Origin: Xestospongia bergquistia
Lineage: Eukaryota; Porifera; Demospongiae; Haplosclerida; Petrosiidae
Length of the DNA: 64,000 nt
Assembly (NCBI GenBank): GCA_963965975.1
Contig: OZ014414.1
Location: 1,240,001 to 1,304,000, forward strand
Reading direction: 5' to 3'
In this document: piece after piece, positions 36,977 to 46,450 of the stretch
Layout: every line of letters starts with the position of its first letter
How positions within the stretch are numbered: the stretch's first letter is position 1
Notes under the pieces: generated by a model
What the model was told of the DNA's origin: nothing
The model's input: the letters and a program-made list of their open reading frames with translations, nothing else
Database searches by the model: none
Translations under genes and position numbers: made by a program

Positions 36977-38488
36977 TCATTCATTAGAGTGTTTATTTTT
37001 TGAGTCAGTAGTGATGTGGCATCCATCTTTAATATCAGCCATTTTCTTTACTTCAGACTTTGTCTCTTTTCGAAGTATGACACTTTTCTTGGAAGTATAA
37101 AGGTGATCGCTACTTCTACCTTCACATTTGCTCACTACCTTCACCATCTTTTTGAGTACTTTGTCATCTGTTGCATAGATGTTAATGGTTGAAGGTGGAT
37201 TTACATATGCTTGCTCACTTGATGGCACTGAAAAAGTGAGACCATCTTTAGATGGAGTCAGTCTTGTATTACCTGACTTCACTTTGATGCTTTTTCCTTT
37301 AATTTCCTCCAGTTGGATAGTAGCTCCATCGTGAATAGCAGGATAATTGCGTAGAAGTAAGGGTCTACCCTCATCATCCCAATCCTCTAGGACTGTGTGT
37401 CCAATCATTATCTTCTGATTTTTTGGTAGTATAGAGAATTCTTTGTGAATGATATCTCGTAAGTCAAAAACTGGAGTCCTACCAAATTTTGGCAAAGATA
37501 CAATACCTTTTTGAGTTCTTTTGTTTTTACGCAGATGACCTGTTTGTCCAGACAATTCCTCGACAATCAGACTCCAAGCGCCCTTCCATGCATCAAGTTG
37601 AAGGATGCTTTTGTTATCTATGGAAAGTGGTCGTCCTTTGTAGATTTCATTAGAAAGTTTGCTTTCTGATATACCTGCTGGTACATAGATAGGTTTTCCT
37701 GTTGATGTTTCATGTGTGGCTAGATTTAGTTGTTTCAGAGGAGTGAATATCATTGTGCCATCTTGGTAAGCACCATCTTCGTCTTGTTTTAGGTACTTGG
37801 TGATGTTGTCTTTATCAACGACTTTAGTATCATGATCGTCATCTTCAAGGATAGTTGTTCCACTGATTAAATAATGCTTGCACTCACTGACGAGTGGGAA
37901 TCCAAACTTATGACAAATACATTCACGTACCATTTTTACTGTCCATTTTTCAAGCTCACTTCTAGGAATAGGTATTGTCACTTGTGCATTATCATCAGTA
38001 CGCCAAGCTGTAATGATAACATCTGATCTTTTAAGGCAAAGAGCCATGCCATTTTTTACCACACTCACATCCTCATCACTGCTAAGAGGTGTTTTTTCAT
38101 AGTATAAGGTCTGCTCACTAACTAGTATTCCTGTCTTGTCTTGCACATTTTGTTTTAGTTCCTCAAGTGTACAAATACCAGTAATATTTATGGTAACTGG
38201 ATTTTGAACATCCCCACATATCACAAGTACTCGGTTATTTTGGTTTTGGTGTAGAGTTACACGTAAAACTCGTCCATCTCTCAAATGTGAATACTCATTG
38301 AGTTCTTTTGTGTCATCATTGAGAGCTGTTCCCTTACAATATAAGATTTGATCATTAACTGAAATGGGTGTCCTTCTTGCCAATTCTTCCTTGAGATCAG
38401 CCACTTTCTTCTGTGCAACGTGATATTTTTTTATAATAATTGGACTGTCTACATGTCCAGTGATTTCAAGATTCAAAGTTGCTGCCAT
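36977..38488 (-). CDS. Ubiquitin-like repeat protein, subtype C, tandem copy 1
   Basis: 503 aa, ATG at 38488 (MAATLNLEITGHVDSP); an in-frame ATG at 38530 lies in sequence derived from another gene. Domains as in the gene at 27145: two ubiquitin-like modules (KKVADLKEELARRTPISVND; CTLEELKQNVQDKTGILVSE), IPRSELEKWTVKMVRE module, WKGAWSL block, TPVFDLRDIIH with DWDDEGRPLLLRNYP and IHDGATI, NPPSTINIY C-terminal module. Its 5' end is fused to a truncated first module of a subtype D gene in another frame (38466-38687), so its promoter side has been replaced. Almost identical to 40110-41621. Function unknown. Confidence 0.8.
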   Translation of the reverse strand: MAATLNLEITGHVDSPIIIKKYHVAQKKVADLKEELARRTPISVNDQILYCKGTALNDDTKELNEYSHLRDGRVLRVTLHQNQNNRVLVICGDVQNPVTINITGICTLEELKQNVQDKTGILVSEQTLYYEKTPLSSDEDVSVVKNGMALCLKRSDVIITAWRTDDNAQVTIPIPRSELEKWTVKMVRECICHKFGFPLVSECKHYLISGTTILEDDDHDTKVVDKDNITKYLKQDEDGAYQDGTMIFTPLKQLNLATHETSTGKPIYVPAGISESKLSNEIYKGRPLSIDNKSILQLDAWKGAWSLIVEELSGQTGHLRKNKRTQKGIVSLPKFGRTPVFDLRDIIHKEFSILPKNQKIMIGHTVLEDWDDEGRPLLLRNYPAIHDGATIQLEEIKGKSIKVKSGNTRLTPSKDGLTFSVPSSEQAYVNPPSTINIYATDDKVLKKMVKVVSKCEGRSSDHLYTSKKSVILRKETKSEVKKMADIKDGCHITTDSKNKHSNE

Positions 38489-38687
38489 AACAAAGTTTCT
38501 TGGTATGCTCATCAAGTACTGTCCTCCCAAAGTACAGGATCTGGTCCCTATGTGATATCTTTGTCTTAGCTTCGATCTTTTTCTTAAGCTCTTTCACAGT
38601 AGAATTGTGAGGATCCTCGATAGATACTGAGAAATGTTTATTTACGGCTCTACAAATAACTAACTCCCAAGGTTCAGGGTTATCCAT
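38466..38687 (-). pseudogene. Truncated subtype D first module overlapping the next ORF start
   Basis: 73 codons from a good-context subtype D start (MDNPEPWELVIC) through the first ubiquitin-like module to RTVLDEHTKKL, then out of frame to a stop 22 nt inside the downstream subtype C frame. It could act as an upstream overlapping ORF. A TATA-like CCTATAAAAG sits at 38701-38706, only 14 bp before this ATG. Confidence 0.65.
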
Positions 38688-38826
38688 TTTTTGAGAAGCT
38701 TTTATAGGACATTGTTGCTTGTTAAGGAAGCAATTGTTAATGTGACATCACATTTCTTGTTTGTCAGTAATTATATAGTAATTATATATTAGGTTATCTC
38801 AAATTCAAGTCAGTTGATAACTTAAG

Positions 38827-39035
38827 CAACCCCTTAAGCAACAGACATGACTTAATACACGTTTCCACTAACATAATTATATATTTATACATTCACAAAA
38901 ACCTAATTATGTAACCCCTATATGTGAAGGAAATATGAAGGAAATCATAAGGTCCCCCCTCCAGGGTAATATTGCAACCCCTTAAGGTTAAATGTTGTTG
39001 CTTTATGTCTGAAATTATAAAGGAATTATTAATGA
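38827..39035. repeat. Minisatellite unit at the junction of the tandem copies
   Basis: Same unit hallmarks as 35135-35900. It straddles the boundary between duplication copies 1 and 2. Confidence 0.75.
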
Positions 39036-40109
39036 ACTCTTCCAGTAAAATGTTCATGTCGTGTTGTTAGTATGTTTTCAAATAATTAAATATTCTGTAA
39101 TATCAACGTTCCAAATTTGTTGCATTTTTTTAATTGTTAATATCATGATGACAGTGTTATTCATTATTTAATTATCTTCTAAATCATCTTATTTCTTCTC
39201 TGTGTATATTAAGATAGTTGAGATAGACATGTAGGTGGAGTAGCTCTCTAAGTTTGTTGTATGTATGTTAAAGAAATATAAAGGACTATTTGTGTGACAT
39301 CACCAGGAAATTTTGCTGATATTGCTGTTGCTTGTTGTCCCTTGTGATCAATAATTATGTAAAGACAGCATTAGCTATGAATAAACTTGACGAAACAATA
39401 TGTGTACTGCATGCGTTCTAAATATAAAGTGATAGTCATGTGATTGTTGTGAATTCAATTGTTTTCCCTATATTTATATCCCATGAAAATGATGAGACTT
39501 TACACTTGATGTTTACTTTACAAACTTTGTTTATCCAAGAAAATTCTAACTCTGAAATAAGCTTGTTTATTGTAAATACAAAAGGTACATTCTTACTCAC
39601 ACTGGGTGAATTTAACTAGGATAGTTACTATATTGAAGATATATCACTATTAAAATAGATTGGTTGATTGTTTTAGTTGTTTCTTGATTGTATGCTTGCT
39701 TACAAAGTAAATTGATTAAAATAACAAGGTGTACAATTCTGGTTACTAATTACTTAACAAACAACTTTCCAAAAAGTACATATATGTACACTTAGTTTGC
39801 AGGGATGTCCTATTATACATATTCCATAGTTACAGTCCTCACACATAATGACACAGTAAAGCTACCATGAATTATATATTTTTATGAAAATTATTTTGTC
39901 TGACTAATAAAATATGATAGTAATAAAATATTGGCCACATATTATTTATATAATAATATAATGTAATGTATTATGTGTATATCTATATTGCAGCAACAAA
40001 ATGTCAGCTGGTAAATATCAATTTTTAAAAAATTAAGCAAAGGTTACAAAATGTAGCTAAAATAAGAAACTGTTTATAAAATAAGAAATGTACATATGGC
40101 AATAGCAAA

Positions 40110-41621
40110 TCATTCATTAGAGTGTTTATTTTTTGAGTCAGTAGTGATGTGGCATCCATCTTTAATATCAGCCATTTTCTTTACTTCAGACTTTGTCTCT
40201 TTTCGAAGTATGACACTTTTCTTGGAAGTATAAAGGTGATCGCTACTTCTACCTTCACATTTGCTCACTACCTTCACCATCTTTTTGAGTACTTTGTCAT
40301 CTGTTGCATAGATGTTAATGGTTGAAGGTGGATTTACATATGCTTGCTCACTTGATGGCACTGAAAAAGTGAGACCATCTTTAGATGGAGTCAGTCTTGT
40401 ATTACCTGACTTCACTTTGATGCTTTTTCCTTTAATTTCCTCCAGTTGGATAGTAGCTCCATCGTGAATAGCAGGATAATTGCGTAGAAGTAAGGGTCTA
40501 CCCTCATCATCCCAATCCTCTAGGACTGTGTGTCCAATCATTATCTTCTGATTTTTTGGTAGTATAGAGAATTCTTTGTGAATGATATCTCGTAAGTCAA
40601 AAACTGGAGTCCTACCAAATTTTGGCAAAGATACAATACCTTTTTGAGTTCTTTTGTTTTTACGCAGATGACCTGTTTGTCCAGACAATTCCTCGACAAT
40701 CAGACTCCAAGCGCCCTTCCATGCATCAAGTTGAAGGATGCTTTTGTTATCTATGGAAAGTGGTCGTCCTTTGTAGATTTCATTAGAAAGTTTGCTTTCT
40801 GATATACCTGCTGGTACATAGATAGGTTTTCCTGTTGATGTTTCATGTGTGGCTAGATTTAGTTGTTTCAGAGGAGTGAATATCATTGTGCCATCTTGGT
40901 AAGCACCATCTTCGTCTTGTTTTAGGTACTTGGTGATGTTGTCTTTATCAACGACTTTAGTATCATGATCGTCATCTTCAAGGATAGTTGTTCCACTGAT
41001 TAAATAGTGTTTGCACTGACTGACGAGTGGGAATCCAAACTTATGACAAATACATTCACGTACCATTTTTACTGTCCAATTTTCAAGTTCACTTCTAGGA
41101 ATAGGAATTGTCACTTGTGCATTATCATCAGTACGCCAAGCTGTAATGATAACATCTGATCTTTTAAGGCAAAGAGCCATGCCATTTTTTACCACACTCA
41201 CATCCTCATCACTGTTAAGAGGTGTTTTTTCATAGTATAAGGTCTGCTCACTAACTAGTATTCCTGTCTTGTCTTGCACATTTTGTTTTAGTTCCTCAAG
41301 TGTACAAATACCAGTAATATTTATGGTAACTGGATTTTGAACATCCCCACATATCACAAGTACTCGGTTATTTTGGTTTTGGTGTAGAGTTACACGTAAA
41401 ACTCGTCCATCTCTCAAATGTGAATACTCATTGAGTTCTTTTGTGTCATCATTGAGAGCTGTTCCCTTACAATATAAGATTTGGTTATTAACTGAAATGG
41501 GTGTCCTTCTTGCCAATTCTTCCTTGAGATCAGCCACTTTCGTCTGTGCAACGTGATATTTTTTTATAATAATTGGACTGTCTACATGTCCAGTGATTTC
41601 AAGATTCAAAGTTGCTGCCAT
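40110..41621 (-). CDS. Ubiquitin-like repeat protein, subtype C, tandem copy 2
   Basis: 503 aa, ATG at 41621. Differs from copy 1 (36977-38488) at only a few residues: Q to T near VAQTKVAD, D to N in VNNQILY, S to N in TPLNSDEDV, K to N in SELENWTV and E to Q in LVSQCKHY. Same module order and same fused subtype D fragment upstream. Such near-identity over coding and non-coding sequence alike points to a very recent duplication, a conversion event or an assembly duplicate. Function unknown. Confidence 0.8.
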   Translation of the reverse strand: MAATLNLEITGHVDSPIIIKKYHVAQTKVADLKEELARRTPISVNNQILYCKGTALNDDTKELNEYSHLRDGRVLRVTLHQNQNNRVLVICGDVQNPVTINITGICTLEELKQNVQDKTGILVSEQTLYYEKTPLNSDEDVSVVKNGMALCLKRSDVIITAWRTDDNAQVTIPIPRSELENWTVKMVRECICHKFGFPLVSQCKHYLISGTTILEDDDHDTKVVDKDNITKYLKQDEDGAYQDGTMIFTPLKQLNLATHETSTGKPIYVPAGISESKLSNEIYKGRPLSIDNKSILQLDAWKGAWSLIVEELSGQTGHLRKNKRTQKGIVSLPKFGRTPVFDLRDIIHKEFSILPKNQKIMIGHTVLEDWDDEGRPLLLRNYPAIHDGATIQLEEIKGKSIKVKSGNTRLTPSKDGLTFSVPSSEQAYVNPPSTINIYATDDKVLKKMVKVVSKCEGRSSDHLYTSKKSVILRKETKSEVKKMADIKDGCHITTDSKNKHSNE

Positions 41622-41820
41622 AACAAAGTTTCTTGGTATGCTCATCAAGTACTGTCCTCCCAAAGTACAGGATCTGGTCCCTATGTGATATCTTTGTCTT
41701 AGCTTCGATCTTTTCCTTAATCTCTTTCACAGTACAATTGTGAGGATCCTCGATAGATACTGAGAAATGTTTATTTACGGCTCCACAAATAACTAACTCC
41801 CAAGGTTCAGGGTTATCCAT
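41599..41820 (-). pseudogene. Truncated subtype D first module, second copy
   Basis: Same 73-codon overlapping frame as 38466-38687, with ICGA instead of ICRA and NCTVKEIKEK instead of NSTVKELKKK. TATA-like box at 41834-41839. Confidence 0.65.
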
Positions 41821-41959
41821 TTTTTGAGAAGCTTTTATAGGACATTGTTGCTTGTTAAGGAAGCAATGAATATTGTTAATGTGACATCACATTTCTTGTT
41901 TGTCAGTAATTATATAGTAATTATATATTAGGTTATCTCAAATTCAAGTCAGTTGATAA

Positions 41960-42440
41960 CTTAAGCAACCCCTTAAGCAACAGACATGACTTAATACACG
42001 TTTCCACTAATAATTATATATTTATACATTCACAAAAACCTAATTATGTAACCCCTATATGTGAAGGAAATATGAAGGAAATCATAAGGTCCCCCCTCCA
42101 GGGTAATATTGCAACCCCTTAAGGTTAAAGGTTGTTTTCCTCAGTAAAGCCAGACATAACTTAATACACGTTACCACTAACCTAATTATGTAACCCCTAT
42201 ATGTGAAGGAAATATGAAGGAAATCATAAGGTCCCCCCTCCAGGGTTATATTGCAACCCCTTAAGGTTAAAGGTTGTTTTCCTCAGTAAAGCCAGACATA
42301 ACTTAATACACGTTACCACTAACTTAATTGTGTAACCCCTATATGTGAAGGAAATATGGAGGAAATCATAAGGTCCCTACAGGGTAATATTAAAACCCCT
42401 TAAGGTTACATGTTGTTGTTTTACCTCAGAAATTGTGGAA
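41960..42440. repeat. Minisatellite array, about three units of ~141 bp
   Basis: CCCCTTAAGGTTAAAG recurs at about 42116, 42256 and 42398 (last one diverged). Unit content as in 35135-35900. Confidence 0.8.
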
Positions 42441-42876
42441 GAATTATTAATGAACTTTCCCAGTAGAATGTTTTTGTCTTGTTGTTAGTATATTTTCAAA
42501 TAATTAAATATACTGTAATAACAACATTCTAATTTTGTTGCATTCTTTTATTGTTAATGTTATGATGACAGTAGTATTCATTTAAGTATCTTTTAAATCA
42601 TCTTACTTCTCTGTGTATATTAAGATAGTTGAGATAGACAAGTAGATGGAGTAGTTCTCTAAGTTTGTTGTACATATGTTAAAGAAATATAAAGAACATC
42701 AGTATAATGGCACTCTGCCAAGTCACAGGTGTTATGAGTACTGATAAATGACTTGTTTGTCTTCTGTTAATCATATTATACAAATTACACATATAATGTA
42801 TACACCTTTCTGGTATTATGTGTATGTCTATATTGTGGTAAAGAGATATTCATTAAAATGACAAGGAAATGGTACA

Positions 42877-42882
42877 TTTATT
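42877..42882 (-). promoter_or_regulatory. Poly(A) signal of the subtype D gene at 43009
   Basis: Minus-strand AATAAA about 127 bp after the stop, in the conserved 3' flank. Confidence 0.5.
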
Positions 42883-43008
42883 GTTCAAATTCAACAAACT
42901 AAAATTTAAGTTAACAGACAGTTAAATATAATATAACAAATTCCTTCAAATTGTTTACATAATGAAATGTACTTAAATTTAATAACAAATCACACACTGA
43001 GATCTTTA

Positions 43009-46000
43009 TTATTGTTGAGTAGTAGTAACACAACATCCGTCTTTAATATCAGCCATAGACTTTACTTCAGAAACACCACTACCAAATATACTTCTCTTTT
43101 GGATATAAAGTATATCGCTACTTGTTTCTTCACAATTGCTTACTACTTTTGCTAACGTCTCCAGTGTCATTTTGTCTGAAGGGTATATGACAATGGACGA
43201 AGGTGGATCTACCTGATCTACTGACAGCACCGAAAAAATGAGGTCACTTTTTGATGGAGTCAATGTTGAGCTAGTTGGTTGCTTCACTTTGACAGTTTTA
43301 CTTTCAGAAACGTCAGTCAAATTGATAGTAGCTCCATCATGAATAACAGGGTAGTTACGTAGAAGCTTGGGTCTACCTTCATTATCCCAATCATGTAAAA
43401 GTATACCTTTAATACTTAATTCTTGTTTGTTGACTGGGATATTGCATTTCTCATTTATTTCAATTATTTCACGAAGTCTGAAAATTGGAGTCAATTCGCA
43501 CTCTGGTACTTGTACTTTAAAAATTGCTGCTTGTGGGTCTGTTGGCCATTCATCTGTTGGTTCTTTATTTTTTGATACTCGTATTTTCAAATTCCATGTG
43601 CCTTTCCAAGCATCAATTTGAATGTCTTTCGTATCTGTAGAAAGTGGTTGGTCTGTGTATATTTTAGTCATGAGGTCACTTGCAGATAGCGCTGCAGGTA
43701 CATACATTGGTTTGCCTGTTGATTTTTCAGGTGTTGCCATGCTTACTGTTTTAAGAGGAGTAAATATAAGAGTACTATCTTCATAAGAACCGTCATCTTT
43801 TTTTGAAAGATATTCAATGATTTTCTGGTTATCATCTTCTAGTACGGTCCCTCCACTGACTAAGTAATGCTTACACTCAACTGGAAATCCAAATTTATGG
43901 CAAATGGATTGACGTATCTTTCTCACAGTCCACGACTCCACCTGACTTCTAGGGATAGAAACTGTGACATTAGCATCATAGTCTGTACGATTAGCCGTGA
44001 TGACTATGTTTGATCTTTTAATACAGATAGCTATGCCACTACTTAAGCCTTTGTCTTCAAGATGTTCTGTGTCGCTGTGCTCGAGTACTTTCTCTCCCCA
44101 GTAGAGGATCTGTTCACTGAATGGTATCTCCATCTTTTCTTGGATTTTTTTCTTGAGGTGATCGATCGTACATGATTTAGGATCCTTTACTTTGATGGAA
44201 GTAGGATCGTTTATATCCCCGCAAATAACAAGCACCCATGATCGTTTAAGATGAAGTGTTGTTTCATTTTGCATGTCTTGATAGTCTCGAATGTCTTTTT
44301 GGTCATCATGCATCAGCTCAATGTTGCTGTAATACAGGGTCTGTTCATTGAAATGTATTCCAGTCTTCTCTTTAATCTTTCCCTTCAGTTGGTCCACAGT
44401 ACAAGTTTCAGAATGCTTTATTTCTACTTTGCAATTAGCCTCACCATTGATGTTGAGCATCCAATTTTTGTTAAGGCGAAGACTTGCATTATTTTTCAAA
44501 AATGTGTAATGATGAAGATACTTTTCATCATTATGCTCAAGTTTTGTCATCCCATAGTACAATGTATATTCGCTGTCTCTCTCTTGTTGTTCGCTAATTG
44601 TTTGTTGGACCTTTTGCTTGAGATCATTCATGGTAGATCTCTCAGCGTCTATTTTCACTTGAAAAGGACTATTTACATCTCCATAAATCTCAAGGGTCCA
44701 GATTTTATTTCGAAGAGTTATATGTACATTGTTTTTGAATGCTTCATAGTCATGGAGTGGAGTACCAGTATCTGTAAGAGGTGTGTTGTCACAATAAAGA
44801 ACCTGCTCATTTAAAGGCACATACGTTGTTAACTTTTCCTTAAGATTAGGTAGCTTTTCTCTCATAGGATCTTCAATGTTTACTGTGATAGGGCTGTCTA
44901 GGTCTCCATTGATATTAATCACCCAAGGTTTCATGCTTACTTTTTCAAGAGGAGTGAATGTAAGTGTACTATCTATGTAGACACCATCAATTTTTTGGAG
45001 ATATTCAGTGATTTTCCTTTGATCTTTTGTTTCTTCAAGTACAGTTGCTCCACTGATTAAGTAATGCTTAGACTCAACTGGATACCAAAATTTTTGGCAG
45101 ATGCATTCGCGTATCTTCTTAACAGTCCACGACTCGAGGTGACTTCTAGGGATCAGAACTTTGATTTCCCTATCGTTATCTGTACATTTGGCTGTGATGA
45201 CTAGGTCTGATGTTTTGACACAAACAGCTATGCCACTTTTCAAACCATACTGATGAAGATGTTTGGTATCACTATGCTCAAGTTGTATCTCTCCATAGAA
45301 GAGGGTCTGCTCACTGACTGGTATGTTTGTCTCTGCTTGGATTTTTTTCTTGAGGTCATTCACCTTACACATTTCAGGATCTTTTATAATCACTGGAATG
45401 GAATTTCTTATATCCCCACAAATAACAAGCACCCATGATCGTTTCAGATGAAGAGTTGTTTCGTTTTGCATGTCTTGATAGTCTCGAATATCATTTTGGT
45501 CATTATGTATCAGCTCATTGTTGTTGTAGTACAGGGTCTGTTCGTTGACATGTATTCCAGTCTGCTCTTTTATTTTTCCCTTGAGTTGGTTCACAGTACA
45601 AGTCTCAGAATGCTTTATTCCTACTTCACAATTTGCATCACCGTTGATGTTGAGCACCCAAGTTTTCTTAAGGCGAAGACTTGTATTGGTTTTCAAAAAT
45701 GAATAATGATGAAGACGTTTTTCGTCATAGTGCTCTACTTTAGTCATCCCACAATACAAGGTATATTCACTTACTCTCTCTTTTTGTTGACTAAGCTGTT
45801 CTTGGACCTTTTGCTGGAGATCCTTCACAGTAGATCTGTGAGCATCTATTTTTACTTCAATAGCTCTACTTACATCCCCATTAATCTTGAGATCCCATGT
45901 TTTTTTTCGAAGAAGTAGATGTGCATTGTCAGTTAATCCTTCATAGTCAATGAGTGGAGTATTAGTATCCAAAAGAGGTCTTTTGTCGTAGTAAAGAGTC

Positions 46001-46161
46001 TGTTCATCAATTGGGAAAAGTGTCTGTTCATCAATTGGCAAAAGTGCCTTTAGCTTTTCCTTAAGATTGGAAAGATTCTCTTTTGTAGGATCAATCTTCA
46101 CTGAGATAGGGCTCTCCAGGTCTCCAGTGATATTAATCACCCAGGGTTTAGGTGTAGCCAT
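43009..46161 (-). CDS. Giant multi-ubiquitin-like repeat protein, subtype D (1050 aa)
   Basis: Single frame, ATG at 46161 (MATPKPWVINITGD). Residues 1-410 comprise four ubiquitin-like repeats (~1-86, 88-166, 167-240, 242-316) plus an IPRSHLESWTVKKIRE module ending FTPLEKVSM. From residue 411 the same block is repeated (KPWVININGD ... IPRSQVESWTVRKIRQ ... FTPLKTVSM) to about 815. Then come the MATPEKSTGK block with WKGTWNL, the third module (LTPIFRLREII, DWDNEGRPKLLRNYP) and the DPPSSIVIY C-terminal module. A 7-codon duplication (PIDEQTL twice) lies in repeat 1. This is the largest member and the first one read from the acceptor side of the host intron. No diglycine terminus. Function unknown. 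Confidence 0.85.
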   Translation of the reverse strand: MATPKPWVINITGDLESPISVKIDPTKENLSNLKEKLKALLPIDEQTLFPIDEQTLYYDKRPLLDTNTPLIDYEGLTDNAHLLLRKKTWDLKINGDVSRAIEVKIDAHRSTVKDLQQKVQEQLSQQKERVSEYTLYCGMTKVEHYDEKRLHHYSFLKTNTSLRLKKTWVLNINGDANCEVGIKHSETCTVNQLKGKIKEQTGIHVNEQTLYYNNNELIHNDQNDIRDYQDMQNETTLHLKRSWVLVICGDIRNSIPVIIKDPEMCKVNDLKKKIQAETNIPVSEQTLFYGEIQLEHSDTKHLHQYGLKSGIAVCVKTSDLVITAKCTDNDREIKVLIPRSHLESWTVKKIRECICQKFWYPVESKHYLISGATVLEETKDQRKITEYLQKIDGVYIDSTLTFTPLEKVSMKPWVININGDLDSPITVNIEDPMREKLPNLKEKLTTYVPLNEQVLYCDNTPLTDTGTPLHDYEAFKNNVHITLRNKIWTLEIYGDVNSPFQVKIDAERSTMNDLKQKVQQTISEQQERDSEYTLYYGMTKLEHNDEKYLHHYTFLKNNASLRLNKNWMLNINGEANCKVEIKHSETCTVDQLKGKIKEKTGIHFNEQTLYYSNIELMHDDQKDIRDYQDMQNETTLHLKRSWVLVICGDINDPTSIKVKDPKSCTIDHLKKKIQEKMEIPFSEQILYWGEKVLEHSDTEHLEDKGLSSGIAICIKRSNIVITANRTDYDANVTVSIPRSQVESWTVRKIRQSICHKFGFPVECKHYLVSGGTVLEDDNQKIIEYLSKKDDGSYEDSTLIFTPLKTVSMATPEKSTGKPMYVPAALSASDLMTKIYTDQPLSTDTKDIQIDAWKGTWNLKIRVSKNKEPTDEWPTDPQAAIFKVQVPECELTPIFRLREIIEINEKCNIPVNKQELSIKGILLHDWDNEGRPKLLRNYPVIHDGATINLTDVSESKTVKVKQPTSSTLTPSKSDLIFSVLSVDQVDPPSSIVIYPSDKMTLETLAKVVSNCEETSSDILYIQKRSIFGSGVSEVKSMADIKDGCCVTTTQQ

Positions 46162-46289
46162 AGTTGATGTTTTGTCAGAAGAAGAGAAAGAAACTGTGAA
46201 TAATACTTTCTGTCAGGAATACGTTGAAATGTGGTTACTATACTATACTACTTTAAGTTTACCATTACTATGGTTTTCTTAATAATTTA

Positions 46290-46450
46290 GTGTTGAAGCC
46301 TATAAGGTTTCAGACACTAACCTAATTATGTATTAACACATTCACACAAACTTAATTATGTAACCCCAATATGCTCTGCAGGGCGATATTGCAATCCCAT
46401 AAGGTTAAATTTTTGTTGTTGTTCCTAAGAAAAATATAGATTAATTATTA
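46290..46450. repeat. Diverged minisatellite unit
   Basis: Carries CTAATTATGTATTAACACATTCACA and an AGGGCGATATTGCAATCCCATAAGGTT variant. A further diverged unit lies at 47240-47375 in receptor intron 10. Confidence 0.6.

Larger units (their letters stand above)
35822..38954. repeat. 3133-bp tandem duplication, copy 1
   Basis: Sequence 35822-38954 recurs at 38955-42087 with very few differences, including a 9-bp indel near 38738/41868 and a handful of substitutions. Corresponding stop codons are exactly 3133 bp apart. Both ends lie in minisatellite sequence. Confidence 0.9.
38955..42087. repeat. 3133-bp tandem duplication, copy 2
   Basis: See copy 1 at 35822. Ends in the minisatellite stretch at 41960-42440. 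Confidence 0.9.

Noticed and set aside
11183..45918. Numerous plus-strand open frames of 60-190 codons opposite the ubiquitin-like genes
   Set aside because: They mirror the minus-strand coding repeats, share no independent pattern and are shadows of the real genes.
5855..46161. Polyubiquitin or conjugatable ubiquitin-like precursors
   Set aside because: No Gly-Gly at repeat ends or at the C-terminus, and repeats are diverged.
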